Assembly (NCBI RefSeq): GCF_900291015.1 | Contig: NZ_OLKL01000046.1 | Span: 1-58,214, forward strand | Origin: Pseudomonas persica | Lineage (GTDB): Bacteria; Pseudomonadota; Gammaproteobacteria; Pseudomonadales; Pseudomonadaceae | Direction: 5' to 3' | Length of the DNA stretch: 58,214 nucleotides | Shown here: piece by piece, positions 35,178 through 43,343 of the stretch | Position numbering within the stretch: the first letter of the stretch is position 1 | Layout of the letters: each line of letters opens with the position of its first letter | The notes under the pieces: model-generated | The model's input: only the letters and a program-made list of their open reading frames with translations | The model's database searches: none | Told to the model about the DNA's origin: nothing | Program-made: the position numbers and the translations under genes

Positions 35178-36638
35178 ATGAACCGTTCACGCGAGCCCGG
35201 GCTGATCCGCCGGGGGGTGTACTGGCTTCTGCTGCTGGGGCCGCTGTTTTTCCTCAGCTACGGGCTGGCGAACAACCATACGGCCGGGCGCAGTGATGTC
35301 GGCAGCCTGGTGTTCGGCTGGGAAAGCCGCATGCCGTTGTGGCCGTGGACGATCATCCCGTACTGGTCGATCGACCTGCTCTACGGCTTGTCCTTCCTGC
35401 TGCCGCGCACGCGCCAGGAAATGGACCGGCATGCGCTGGCGCTGCTCACCGCGCAGCTGATCAGCGTCAGCTGCTTCCTGCTCTGGCCGCTGCGCTTCAC
35501 CTTCGAGCGGCCGGAACTGGGCGGGGTATTCGGCTGGATGTTCGATGTGCTGATGGGCTTCGACAAGCCGTTCAACCAGGCGCCTTCGCTGCATATTGCC
35601 CTGCTGGTGATCATCTGGACGATGTTTGCCCGGCACGTGCGGCGCCAGCCCTGGCGTTGCCTGATGCATGGCTGGATGGCACTGATCGGGGTGTCGGTGC
35701 TGACCACCTGGCAGCACCATTTCGTCGACGTTCCCACAGGGGCATTGGCCGGGTTTGTCTGCGTCTCGTTGTGGCCACATCAAGGGCCGCTGCCCTGGCA
35801 GCAGGTGCGCCTTGCGCGGGATGCCAAGCGTTGGCGGTTGGCGTTGTTTTATACAATGGCTGGACTGCTGTGCGCAGTGCCTGCCGTTGCGTTGGGCGGT
35901 GCCTGGCTGTGGTTGACCTGGCCGGCCGTGTCGCTGGCTTTGGTGGCGCTGAACTATGCCGTGCTCGGCGCAGGCGGGTTTCAGAAAGGCGCCGATGGGC
36001 GCTTGTCGAATGCAGCCAGCTGGCTGCTGGCGCCGTACCTGGTGGGGGCGTGGGTCAACTCGCGGTTGTGGACCTGGCGGCGCCCGCAGGCGGATGAAGT
36101 GTGTGATGGTGTCTACCTTGGGCGGATTCCAGGGCGTGACGCGCAGTTCGCTGCGGTAGTCGATTTGTGCGCTGAGCTACCGTGTCATGTTCAGGACAGC
36201 GCGGACAATTGTAGGAGCGGCCTTGTGTCGCGAAAGGGCTGCGAAGCGGCCCCAGGTTTTCAGCTTCGCAGCAGATATTGCTGGGTCCGCTTCGCGGCCC
36301 TTTCGCGACACAAGGCCGCTCCCACAGGGTACGCGTCAGCCGGTCAAGCAGCGCATGGCTACGCCTGTTTTCCTACCCTGGACCTGATCGCCCCGGAAAG
36401 CCCATTGCTGCACCAGGCCGCCGTCGCCATCGAACGCCTGCGCTCCCAAGGCCCGGTGCTGGTCTGTTGCGCCCTGGGCTATTCGCGCAGTGCCAGCGCC
36501 GTGGCCGCCTGGCTGGTGCTCACGGGCCGCTGCAGTGATGCTCGCCAGGCCGAAGCGCTGATCCGCAAGGCCCGCCCCGGCGTGGTCCTGCACAGCGCAC
36601 ACCGCCAGGCCTTGCAACAACTAGAGGCACAAGCATGA
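35178..36638 (+). CDS. PAP2 phosphatase and dual-specificity-phosphatase fusion (YnbD-like), with in-frame REP insertion
   Basis: A 486-aa protein. The membrane-bound PAP2-type part (1-300) has PSLHIA at 136 and TTWQHHFVDVPTG at 176. The C-terminal part (~305-486) is a cysteine phosphatase with the CX5R loop C431-R437 (CCALGYSRSA) and likely general acid D402. Residues ~340-392 do not look like protein: they are translated from an inverted REP pair at 36208-36328 that keeps the frame open. It starts directly on the preceding stop (TGAATG). It probably removes phosphate from a lipid intermediate. Confidence 0.82.
   Translation: MNRSREPGLIRRGVYWLLLLGPLFFLSYGLANNHTAGRSDVGSLVFGWESRMPLWPWTIIPYWSIDLLYGLSFLLPRTRQEMDRHALALLTAQLISVSCFLLWPLRFTFERPELGGVFGWMFDVLMGFDKPFNQAPSLHIALLVIIWTMFARHVRRQPWRCLMHGWMALIGVSVLTTWQHHFVDVPTGALAGFVCVSLWPHQGPLPWQQVRLARDAKRWRLALFYTMAGLLCAVPAVALGGAWLWLTWPAVSLALVALNYAVLGAGGFQKGADGRLSNAASWLLAPYLVGAWVNSRLWTWRRPQADEVCDGVYLGRIPGRDAQFAAVVDLCAELPCHVQDSADNCRSGLVSRKGCEAAPGFQLRSRYCWVRFAALSRHKAAPTGYASAGQAAHGYACFPTLDLIAPESPLLHQAAVAIERLRSQGPVLVCCALGYSRSASAVAAWLVLTGRCSDARQAEALIRKARPGVVLHSAHRQALQQLEAQA
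36208..36328. repeat. REP pair inside a coding sequence
   Basis: Two inverted REPs of the GCGGCCTTGTGTCGCGAAAGGG subtype, about 121 bp in total, inside the PAP2-phosphatase gene. The same subtype occurs intergenically at 5236, 15110 and 22073. Confidence 0.92.
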
Positions 36639-37066
36639 GCCTGCACGTGGTGGCCAGCCTGCTGGGCCGTGGCAAACAACTGGAACGCCTGTCGGACGGC
36701 CTCACCCTGCTGGCCCTGGCCTACGGCCTGGCGCCCTTGCTGGGTGCCCGGCTGCAACCGCTGGCCAGCCTGCTGTGCATTGTGCTGCTGGTACTAGGCG
36801 TACTGCACAAGTACTGGGCCATCCGCGTGGCCGTGGATGCCGAACTGTTCGCCCGCCTGGCCGCTAGCCGCGACCTGGCGACGGACACCCAGGCCCTGGA
36901 CCGCGCCTTGTTCGAGCTGAAACTCAAACCGCAGGCCACCGATTCCCGCGCCTGGCCTGCACGCAGCCAGGCCGCGCTGGCCCTGTTGCACCGCCAGGCA
37001 GTGTGCCTGGGGCTGCAGCTGTCGCTAGCCCTGGCTACCCTGCTGACACTGCCTTTGAAGGGATGA
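36635..37066 (+). CDS. Hypothetical membrane protein in the phospholipid-type operon
   Basis: A 143-aa protein with no recognised family. Hydrophobic stretches lie at ~20-35, 42-60 and 120-140, with a charged middle segment (residues 65-110). Its ATG overlaps the upstream stop (ATGA), so it is translationally coupled to the phosphatase. Confidence 0.8.
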   Translation: MSLHVVASLLGRGKQLERLSDGLTLLALAYGLAPLLGARLQPLASLLCIVLLVLGVLHKYWAIRVAVDAELFARLAASRDLATDTQALDRALFELKLKPQATDSRAWPARSQAALALLHRQAVCLGLQLSLALATLLTLPLKG

Positions 37067-37076
37067 CTACCGATCC

Positions 37077-37700
37077 ATGCTCGCCAACCTGACCGCCTAC
37101 CTCATCACTTCCGCCGCCCGCCTGATCACCGGCGCCCGCGCCCTGTGGCTGGGCTGTACGCCGCTGCCGGTGCAGCGCCTGTACTTCGCCAACCACAGCA
37201 GCCATGGCGACTTCGTACTGCTGTGGGCCTCGCTGCCGCAGCCGCTGCGCAAGCGTACCCGTCCGGTAGCCGGTGCCGATTACTGGGCCAAACCGGGCAT
37301 TCGCGATTTTCTTATCCGCAAGGTCTTCAATGGTGTGCTGATCAACCGGCAACACAGCGCCGGCCAGGGCAGCCCGTTGCAGCCGATCCTCGAAGCCGTG
37401 GCCGAGGGCGACTCACTGATCTTCTTCCCGGAGGGCACCCGCAACCTCGGCGACGAGCCACTGATGCCGTTCAGGAGCGGGCTGTACCACCTGGCAGCAG
37501 CCAACCCCGACCTCGAGCTGGTGCCGGTGTGGATCGCCAACCTCAACCGGGTGATGCCCAAGGGTCGTGCCCTGCCGTTGCCGTTGTTGTGCACTTTGAG
37601 CTTTGGCGAACCGCTGCACCTGCAGCCGGATGAAAACAAGCAAGCCTTTCTCGAGCGGGCCAGCCAGGCCCTGCTGAACCTGGCCCCCAAGGATGCCTGA
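37077..37700 (+). CDS. PlsC-type 1-acyl-glycerol-3-phosphate acyltransferase
   Basis: A 207-aa acyltransferase. The catalytic NHxxxxD motif appears as NHSSHGD near residue 38 and the glycerol-phosphate-binding motif as FPEGTR near residue 118. It would make phosphatidic acid or a related acylated lipid for the CdsA-like enzyme encoded next. No strong ribosome site was seen; coupling to the gene 10 nt upstream is likely. Confidence 0.88.
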   Translation: MLANLTAYLITSAARLITGARALWLGCTPLPVQRLYFANHSSHGDFVLLWASLPQPLRKRTRPVAGADYWAKPGIRDFLIRKVFNGVLINRQHSAGQGSPLQPILEAVAEGDSLIFFPEGTRNLGDEPLMPFRSGLYHLAAANPDLELVPVWIANLNRVMPKGRALPLPLLCTLSFGEPLHLQPDENKQAFLERASQALLNLAPKDA

Positions 37701-37701
37701 G

Positions 37702-38634
37702 ATGGACGACAACACCCTTTCCCTGTTCGCCGGCATCGGCGCCCTGCTGCTGCTCGCCAGCGTGATCGGCCGCCTGCTCAAATGGCGCGCCGGCCCGGCA
37801 CCGCACGCGGTGATCGACAACCTCAACGCCCGCATCAACGCCTGGTGGGTGATGGTGCTGGTGATCGGCATCGCCTTCCTGTTCGGCAAGTACGGCGTGA
37901 TCGTGCTGTTCTACGGCGTGTCGTTCTACGCCCTGCGCGAGTTCATGACCCTCACCCCGACCCGGCGCAGCGACTACCCGGCGCTGGTAGCGGCGTTCTA
38001 TGTGGCGCTGCCGGTACAGTACGTGCTGATCGCCATGGACTGGTACGGGTTGTTCAGCATCTTCATCCCGGTGTACCTGTTCCTGCTGTTGCCGATCCTG
38101 GCCAGCTTCGGCGGCGACACCACGCGCTTTCTCGAGCGCGCCTCGAAGGTGCAGTGGGGGCTGATGATCGCGGTGTACTGCGTGTCGTCGGTACCGGCAT
38201 TGATGACCCTGGACATCCCGGGCTACGAGGGCCGCAACCTGCTGCTGATCGCCTGGCTGATCCTGGTGGTGCAGATCAGCGATGTGCTGCAGTACGTGTG
38301 CGGCAAGCTGTTTGGCAAGCACAAGGTAGCGCCCAACCTGTCGCCGTCCAAGACCGTCGAAGGCCTGGCCGGCGGCGTGGCGCTGGCCACCCTGATCGGT
38401 GCCCTGCTGTGCTGGATCACCCCGTTCACCTTCTGGCAGGCCGCACTGATGGCCTTGGCGGTGAACGCCATGGGCTTCTTCGGCGGGCTGGTGATGTCGG
38501 CGATCAAGCGCGACCGCGGGGTGAAGGACTGGGGGCACATGATCGAAGGCCACGGCGGCATGCTCGACCGCATGGATTCGGTGTGCTTTGCCGCGCCGGT
38601 GTTCTTCCATTTTGTGCGGTATTGGTGGGCGTAG
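37702..38634 (+). CDS. Phosphatidate cytidylyltransferase (CdsA/YnbB-like)
   Basis: A 310-aa membrane enzyme that turns phosphatidic acid and CTP into CDP-diacylglycerol. About eight helices are visible, and the CdsA signature is spread over SPSKTVEGLAGG (~220) and SAIKRDRGVKDWGHMIEGHGGMLDRMDS (~270). The start at 37702 follows AAGGA by 8 nt; a start 9 nt earlier overlaps the plsC-like stop. Last gene of the operon. Probably a second copy beside a housekeeping cdsA elsewhere (inference). Confidence 0.9.
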   Translation: MDDNTLSLFAGIGALLLLASVIGRLLKWRAGPAPHAVIDNLNARINAWWVMVLVIGIAFLFGKYGVIVLFYGVSFYALREFMTLTPTRRSDYPALVAAFYVALPVQYVLIAMDWYGLFSIFIPVYLFLLLPILASFGGDTTRFLERASKVQWGLMIAVYCVSSVPALMTLDIPGYEGRNLLLIAWLILVVQISDVLQYVCGKLFGKHKVAPNLSPSKTVEGLAGGVALATLIGALLCWITPFTFWQAALMALAVNAMGFFGGLVMSAIKRDRGVKDWGHMIEGHGGMLDRMDSVCFAAPVFFHFVRYWWA

Positions 38635-38661
38635 TTATACCCCCAGGGAGTATGCGCGCTA

Positions 38662-38751
38662 TCGTAGGAGCGGCTTTAGCCGCGAACACCGGCGCAGCCG
38701 GTGCCATGCACCGCGTTGGGTTCTTCGCGGCTAAAGCCGCTCCCACAGGGT
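38662..38751. repeat. REP pair, inverted
   Basis: GCGGCTTTAGCCGC and GCGGCTAAAGCCGC cores flank an ACACCGGCGCAGCCGGTG hairpin. Confidence 0.85.
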
Positions 38752-38844
38752 ACACGGACCGCTTGCAGAGTCAGTTCTCTACGCGACAGCGCAACCCGAA
38801 GGGCTGGGCGATCTCGGGCAAGGGATCGCACCATTCCCGCGTAT

Positions 38845-39120
38845 TCACTTGAGGTACGACCGCAGCAACGTCGCCACCTTGTCCGCCTCGTCCTGCCGCT
38901 CCTCGGCACTCAGCCCGTCCGCCACCAGGTGTTCGCGGATATGCCCCTCCATCACCTCCGCCATCAGCCCATTCACCGCGCCGCGCACGGCGGCGATCTG
39001 CTGCAGGATCGCCAGGCAGTCCTTGTCCTGCTCCAGCGCTGTCTCCAGGGCGGCGGCCTGGCCTTTGATCTTGCGCACCCGGGTCAGCAGTTGCTTCTTG
39101 CTCTTCAGGGTATGTGCCAT
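38845..39120 (-). CDS. dmeR: RcnR/DmeR-family metal-responsive repressor
   Basis: A 91-aa all-helical repressor of the CsoR/RcnR superfamily. The single Cys (C35 in KDCLAIL) and His60 (GHIREH) are the metal-site residues of nickel/cobalt sensors. It is divergent from a CDF transporter, and an operator-like site with a G-tract lies between them. It should release DNA on binding Co(II) or Ni(II) and so induce efflux. Confidence 0.88.
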   Translation of the reverse strand: MAHTLKSKKQLLTRVRKIKGQAAALETALEQDKDCLAILQQIAAVRGAVNGLMAEVMEGHIREHLVADGLSAEERQDEADKVATLLRSYLK

Positions 39121-39141
39121 TGGGTTTCACACCATGCTAGG

Positions 39142-39160
39142 TATACTGGGGTATAGTATA
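39142..39160. promoter_or_regulatory. Putative DmeR operator
   Basis: TATACT-GGGGTAT-AGTATA is an inverted repeat around a G-tract, the form of CsoR/RcnR-family operators (TACT-Gn-AGTA). It lies between the two divergent start codons. Confidence 0.7.
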
Positions 39161-39190
39161 TTTCTCGACGTTCCGGGAGCATGATAAACC

Positions 39191-40132
39191 ATGGCGACAC
39201 AAACCTCAGACCGCTGGCAGCACAGCCACCAGTTCCATACCAGCAACCTGGGCGCCGAGCACAAGACCCGCCTGGCAGTGTGGCTGACCGCGGTGATGAT
39301 GGTGGCGGAAATAACCGGGGGCTGGTTCTTCAATTCCATGGCGTTGCTGGCCGACGGCTGGCACATGAGCTCCCATGCCTTGGCCCTGGGCCTGTCGCTG
39401 CTGGCCTATGCCGCCGCACGGCGTTATGCCGGCGACCGGCGCTTTGCCTTCGGCACCTGGAAAATCGAGATTCTCGGCGGCTATTCCAGCGCCCTGCTGT
39501 TGCTGGGCGTAGCCGGGCTGATGACATTCCAGTCGGTGGAGCGCCTGCTGACACCGGGGCCGATCCACTATGACGAGGCCATCTTCATCGCTGCCGTGGG
39601 CCTGGCCGTCAACCTGGTTTGCGCCTGGCTGCTGCGTGACGACCATCACCATCACCATCACGATCATCACCACCATGGCCACGACCATCACCATGACCAC
39701 CATCACCACGACCTGAACCTGCGCTCGGCCTACCTGCATGTGATGGCCGACGCCGCCACCTCGGTGCTGGCAATCGTCGCCCTGCTGGCCGGCAAGTACT
39801 GGGGCGCCGGCTGGCTCGATCCGGTCATGGGCCTGGTCGGTGCGCTGCTGGTGGCGCTGTGGGCCCGCGGCCTGCTGCGCGATACCGGGCGGGTGCTGCT
39901 GGATGCGGAGATGGATGCGCCGGTGGTGGAAGAAATCCGGGAGGTGGTGGCGCAGCTGCCGGTGCCGGCCAGCATTACCGACCTGCACGTGTGGCGCGTG
40001 GGCAAGGACCAGTACGCCTGCATCCTCGGCCTGGCCGCGCGGACCGAGCTCAGCGCCGACAGCGTGCGCCAGGCCCTGGGCATCCACGAAGAACTGGCGC
40101 ACATCACCGTCGAGGTCAACCGCCTGGCATAG
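39191..40132 (+). CDS. dmeF: Cation diffusion facilitator DmeF (Co/Ni efflux)
   Basis: A 313-aa inner-membrane antiporter with six helices. Metal-site residues are visible in LLADGWHMSSH (TM2, residues 53-62) and YLHVMADAATSV (TM5, 181-192). The loop at residues 152-173 contains long His runs, typical of cobalt/nickel CDFs of the DmeF type. The divergent dmeR supports the assignment. Confidence 0.92.
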   Translation: MATQTSDRWQHSHQFHTSNLGAEHKTRLAVWLTAVMMVAEITGGWFFNSMALLADGWHMSSHALALGLSLLAYAAARRYAGDRRFAFGTWKIEILGGYSSALLLLGVAGLMTFQSVERLLTPGPIHYDEAIFIAAVGLAVNLVCAWLLRDDHHHHHHDHHHHGHDHHHDHHHHDLNLRSAYLHVMADAATSVLAIVALLAGKYWGAGWLDPVMGLVGALLVALWARGLLRDTGRVLLDAEMDAPVVEEIREVVAQLPVPASITDLHVWRVGKDQYACILGLAARTELSADSVRQALGIHEELAHITVEVNRLA

Positions 40133-40228
40133 CGCGACCAGACAGCTGGACGTCGAGCCCAGGCAACTGCGGCTCGGCCGATGGCTCTATGGTGACGAGT
40201 CATTCAGCCAGTCACCAGGAGTTGTGCC

Positions 40229-40573
40229 ATGTCCGATTTCATCACCGTCCTGCGCGAAACCTGCCCGACGCCGGTCGTGGACGCCACCAAGTGGAAGCGC
40301 ATCGGCGGCGATCCGCACACCGTCAACCTCAACGCCTACCTGTCGGCCGACGGCAGCAAGATCATGGGCACCTGGATCTGCACCCCGGGCAAGTTCGAGG
40401 TCAACTACGAGAAGTGGGAGTTCTGCCACTTCCTCGATGGCTACTGCATCATCACCCCGGAAGGCGAAGAGCCGAAGCACCTGAAAGCGGGTGATGTGTT
40501 CGTGATCGAACCGGGGATGAAAGGCACCTGGGAAGTGGTCGAGACCGTGCGCAAGTATTTCGTCTTTGCCTGA
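40229..40573 (+). CDS. Cupin-domain protein (Cupin_3 / DUF861)
   Basis: A 114-aa single cupin with the fold motifs GTWICTPGKFEVNYEKWEFCHFLDG and HLKAGDVFVIEPGMKGTWEVVE. It is related to EutQ-like and (S)-ureidoglycine-type small cupins, but no pathway genes adjoin it, so the function is unknown. AGGAG lies 8 nt before the start. Confidence 0.82.
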   Translation: MSDFITVLRETCPTPVVDATKWKRIGGDPHTVNLNAYLSADGSKIMGTWICTPGKFEVNYEKWEFCHFLDGYCIITPEGEEPKHLKAGDVFVIEPGMKGTWEVVETVRKYFVFA

Positions 40574-40592
40574 TTTCAAAGACTGACACCGC

Positions 40593-40670
40593 CCCTGTGG
40601 GAGCGGGTTTACCCGCGAATGTGGCGGTAAAGCTACTGCAGCATTCGCGGGTAAACCCGCTCCCACAGGG
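40593..40670. repeat. REP pair, inverted
   Basis: Two REPs with GCGGGTTTACCCGC and GCGGGTAAACCCGC cores downstream of the cupin gene. Confidence 0.88.
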
Positions 40671-40696
40671 TCATGTGCTGCCTGCTGAATCGGAAG

Positions 40697-40769
40697 CAAA
40701 AAAAATCGCGGATCAGACGCCCTTCCCTCTGGTGCGCAGTTACAGAGGGAAGGCCACCTGGCCCGCGAT
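40697..40769 (-). terminator. Terminator of mmsAB
   Basis: On the minus strand a long hairpin forms: outer arms ATCGCGG/CCGCGAT and an inner 11-bp stem CCTTCCCTCTG/CAGAGGGAAGG. It is followed by eight T residues. It starts 18 bp past the mmsB stop. Confidence 0.85.
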
Positions 40770-40786
40770 GAAATCCACCTTGCTCG

Positions 40787-41674
40787 TCAATCCTTCTTGC
40801 GATAACCCTCGACGATCGCCGAGAAGTCCTTGCCACCCTCGCCGCGCAGGCTCATGGCCTGATACAACTGCTGGGCCACGGCCCCGAGGATCACCGGTTG
40901 ATGCGCCTGGCGTGCAGCCTCGGTGGCCAGCCCCAGGTCCTTGAGCATCAGTTCGGCGCCAAACCCACCGGTGTACCCACGCGACGCGGGTGCAGTCTCG
41001 ATGACGCCAGGCCACGGGTTGTAGGTATCGGAGCTCCAGCAACGCCCGGTCGAGCTGTTGATGATCCCCGCCAGCACCTTGGTATCGATGCCCAGCGCAT
41101 TGCCCAGGGCCATGGCCTCGGACACGCCGATCATCGAGATGCCCAGCAGCAGGTTGTTGCAGATCTTGGCGATCTGCCCGGTGCCGACCTCACCGCAGTG
41201 CACGATGTTGCGGCCCATCTGCTCCAGTACCGGCTTGAGGGTGGCGAACAGCTCGGCGCTGGCACCGACCATGAAGGTCAGGGTGCCTGCCGCCGCGCCG
41301 CCGGTGCCACCGGACACCGGTGCATCGCCCATGTCCACGCCCTTGGCCGCTGCGGCCTTGGACACATCACGCGCGGTCTGCGGGTCGATGGTGCTGCAGT
41401 CCACGGTCGGCGTACCCGGGCGTATACCCGCCAGCACGCCGTCTTCGTTCAAGTACACGCTGCGCACATGGGCAGCAGCCGGCAGCATGGTGATCACCAG
41501 TTCGCTGTTGGCCGCCGCATCCTTGGGCGATGGGCTGATTTGCCCGCCCAGTTCGGCCAGCTCGGCGAGCACGGCCTTGTTCAGGTCGAACAGGTTCAGC
41601 TGGTGCCCGGCCTTGATCAGGTTGCGGGCCATGGGTGCGCCCATGTTGCCGAGGCCGATGAATGCGATACGCAT
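40787..41674 (-). CDS. mmsB: 3-hydroxyisobutyrate dehydrogenase
   Basis: A 295-aa NAD-dependent enzyme of valine breakdown that oxidises 3-hydroxyisobutyrate to methylmalonate semialdehyde. The Rossmann motif GLGNMGAPMA is at residue 7, the substrate-binding DAPVSGGTGGA near 117, and the catalytic Lys in GTGQIAKICNN near 170. AGGAG precedes the start. It is 10 bp downstream of mmsA, its next pathway step. Confidence 0.96.
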   Translation of the reverse strand: MRIAFIGLGNMGAPMARNLIKAGHQLNLFDLNKAVLAELAELGGQISPSPKDAAANSELVITMLPAAAHVRSVYLNEDGVLAGIRPGTPTVDCSTIDPQTARDVSKAAAAKGVDMGDAPVSGGTGGAAAGTLTFMVGASAELFATLKPVLEQMGRNIVHCGEVGTGQIAKICNNLLLGISMIGVSEAMALGNALGIDTKVLAGIINSSTGRCWSSDTYNPWPGVIETAPASRGYTGGFGAELMLKDLGLATEAARQAHQPVILGAVAQQLYQAMSLRGEGGKDFSAIVEGYRKKD

Positions 41675-41684
41675 GACTGTCTCC

Positions 41685-43211
41685 TTAGCGCAGGCTGATG
41701 GTGGTGTTCACACCGTCGTTGACGCTGTCGTCATCGAACCAACGGGCAGTGACGGTCTTGGTCTGAGTGTAGAACTGCACCACTTGCTTGCCGTACGGGC
41801 CGAGGTCGCCGAGCTTGGAGCCACGCGAACCGGTGAAGCTGAAGAACGGTACCGGTACCGGGATCGGAATGTTGATACCAACCTGGCCGATATCGATTTC
41901 GCTCTGGAACTTGCGTGCTGCCGCGCCGCTCTGGGTGAACAGGCCGGTGCCGTTGCCGAACGGGTTGGCGTTGACCAGGGCGATGGCCTCGTCAAGGGTA
42001 TCGACCTCCAGGGTCACCAGCACCGGGCCGAAGATTTCCTGGGTGTATACCTGCATGTCGGTCTTCACGCCCGAGAACAGGGTCGGGCCAATGAAGTTGC
42101 CTTGTTCGTAGCCTGGCACCGTGACGTCACGGCCGTCGAGTTCCAGCTTGGCGCCTTCCTTGATGCCGCTGTCGATCAGACCCAGCACACGCTCCTTGGC
42201 GCGCTTGGAAACCACCGGGCCGACGTCGGTGCCAGGCTCACAACCGGCACTGACCTTGAGTTTGCTGGCCGCTTCCTTGATATCCGGCAGCCATTCGCGA
42301 GCCTTGCCCACCAGCACCGCCACCGAGGTGGCCATGCAGCGCTGGCCTGCTGCGCCGAAGGCGGCACCCACCAGGGCGTTGACGGTTTGCGTGCGGTTGG
42401 CATCGGGCAGCACTACCGCATGGTTCTTGGCGCCCATCATCGACTGCACGCGCTTGCCGTGCTGGCTGCCCAGGTTGTACACGTGGGTGCCCACTTCGGT
42501 GGAGCCGACGAAGGAAATCGCCTTGATGTCCTGGTGAGTGCAAATGGCATCCACCACCTGCTTGCCGCCGTGCACCACGTTGAGCACGCCAGCCGGTATG
42601 CCGGCTTCCAGCGCCAGCTCGACCAGCAGCATGGTCGACAGCGGGTCCTGTTCGGACGGTTTGAGCACGAAGGTGTTGCCGCAGACGATGGCCATGGGGA
42701 ACATCCACAGCGGGATCATCGCCGGGAAGTTGAACGGGGTGATGCCGGCGCACACGCCGATCGGCTGGCGCAGGGTATAGGTATCGACGCCGCCGGCAAC
42801 GTTCTCGGCGAACTCGCCCATCTGCAGGGTACCGATGGAGGCGGCGTGCTCGACCACTTCCAGGCCGCGGAAGATATCGCCTTCGGCGTCGGCCAGGGTC
42901 TTGCCCTGCTCGGCACTGAGCACCTGGGCGATGCGTTTGCTGTGTTCGCGGATCAGCGCCTGCAGCTTGAGCATGATGCGCATGCGCGCGCCGATCGGCG
43001 TGTTACGCCAGGTCTGGAAGGCACGGTGGGCAGCGGCCACGGCCGCGTCGACTTCCTCGACGGTGGCGAACGGTACGCGCGCCAGCACCTCCTGGGTGGC
43101 CGGGTTGACGATGTCGCGCCATTCGGTGGTCCTGGACTCGACCCATTGGCCGTCGATCAGCAGCTTGACCTGCTCGATTTTGGTCTGGTTAGGGGATTGC
43201 GGTGCGTTCAT
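41685..43211 (-). CDS. mmsA: Methylmalonate-semialdehyde dehydrogenase (CoA-acylating)
   Basis: A 508-aa aldehyde dehydrogenase that makes propionyl-CoA in valine and thymine catabolism. The catalytic Cys is in GAAGQRCMATS near residue 290, with the MmsA-specific MGAKNHAVVLPDA before it. The start MNAPQSPN at 43211 follows GGAGAACGCAG. First gene of mmsAB; divergent LysR regulator upstream. Confidence 0.96.
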   Translation of the reverse strand: MNAPQSPNQTKIEQVKLLIDGQWVESRTTEWRDIVNPATQEVLARVPFATVEEVDAAVAAAHRAFQTWRNTPIGARMRIMLKLQALIREHSKRIAQVLSAEQGKTLADAEGDIFRGLEVVEHAASIGTLQMGEFAENVAGGVDTYTLRQPIGVCAGITPFNFPAMIPLWMFPMAIVCGNTFVLKPSEQDPLSTMLLVELALEAGIPAGVLNVVHGGKQVVDAICTHQDIKAISFVGSTEVGTHVYNLGSQHGKRVQSMMGAKNHAVVLPDANRTQTVNALVGAAFGAAGQRCMATSVAVLVGKAREWLPDIKEAASKLKVSAGCEPGTDVGPVVSKRAKERVLGLIDSGIKEGAKLELDGRDVTVPGYEQGNFIGPTLFSGVKTDMQVYTQEIFGPVLVTLEVDTLDEAIALVNANPFGNGTGLFTQSGAAARKFQSEIDIGQVGINIPIPVPVPFFSFTGSRGSKLGDLGPYGKQVVQFYTQTKTVTARWFDDDSVNDGVNTTISLR

Positions 43212-43298
43212 CTGCGTTCTCCTTGGAATTATTGTCGGGACGAGATCGCCATTGCCGGGCAAACGCGAGGTGGCGTCCTGAGGCTTGTTTCGAGTATA

Positions 43299-43312
43299 GA
43301 TGTGCAAACATC
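43299..43312. promoter_or_regulatory. Putative LysR operator between mmsA and its regulator
   Basis: GATGT-GCAA-ACATC is a perfect 5-bp inverted repeat in the 132-bp gap between divergent mmsA and the LysR gene. Confidence 0.45.
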
Positions 43313-43343
43313 CAACAAGAACGCACAAAAAAACCGGATCATC

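Noticed and set aside
39652..39711. Short CAC/CAT-rich repeat as a microsatellite
   Set aside because: It encodes the His-rich metal loop of DmeF and is explained by that protein.
41058..43343. Long 5' extension of the LysR frame opposite mmsB and mmsA
   Set aside because: The LysR homology starts at 43344; upstream translation is antisense to two known enzymes.
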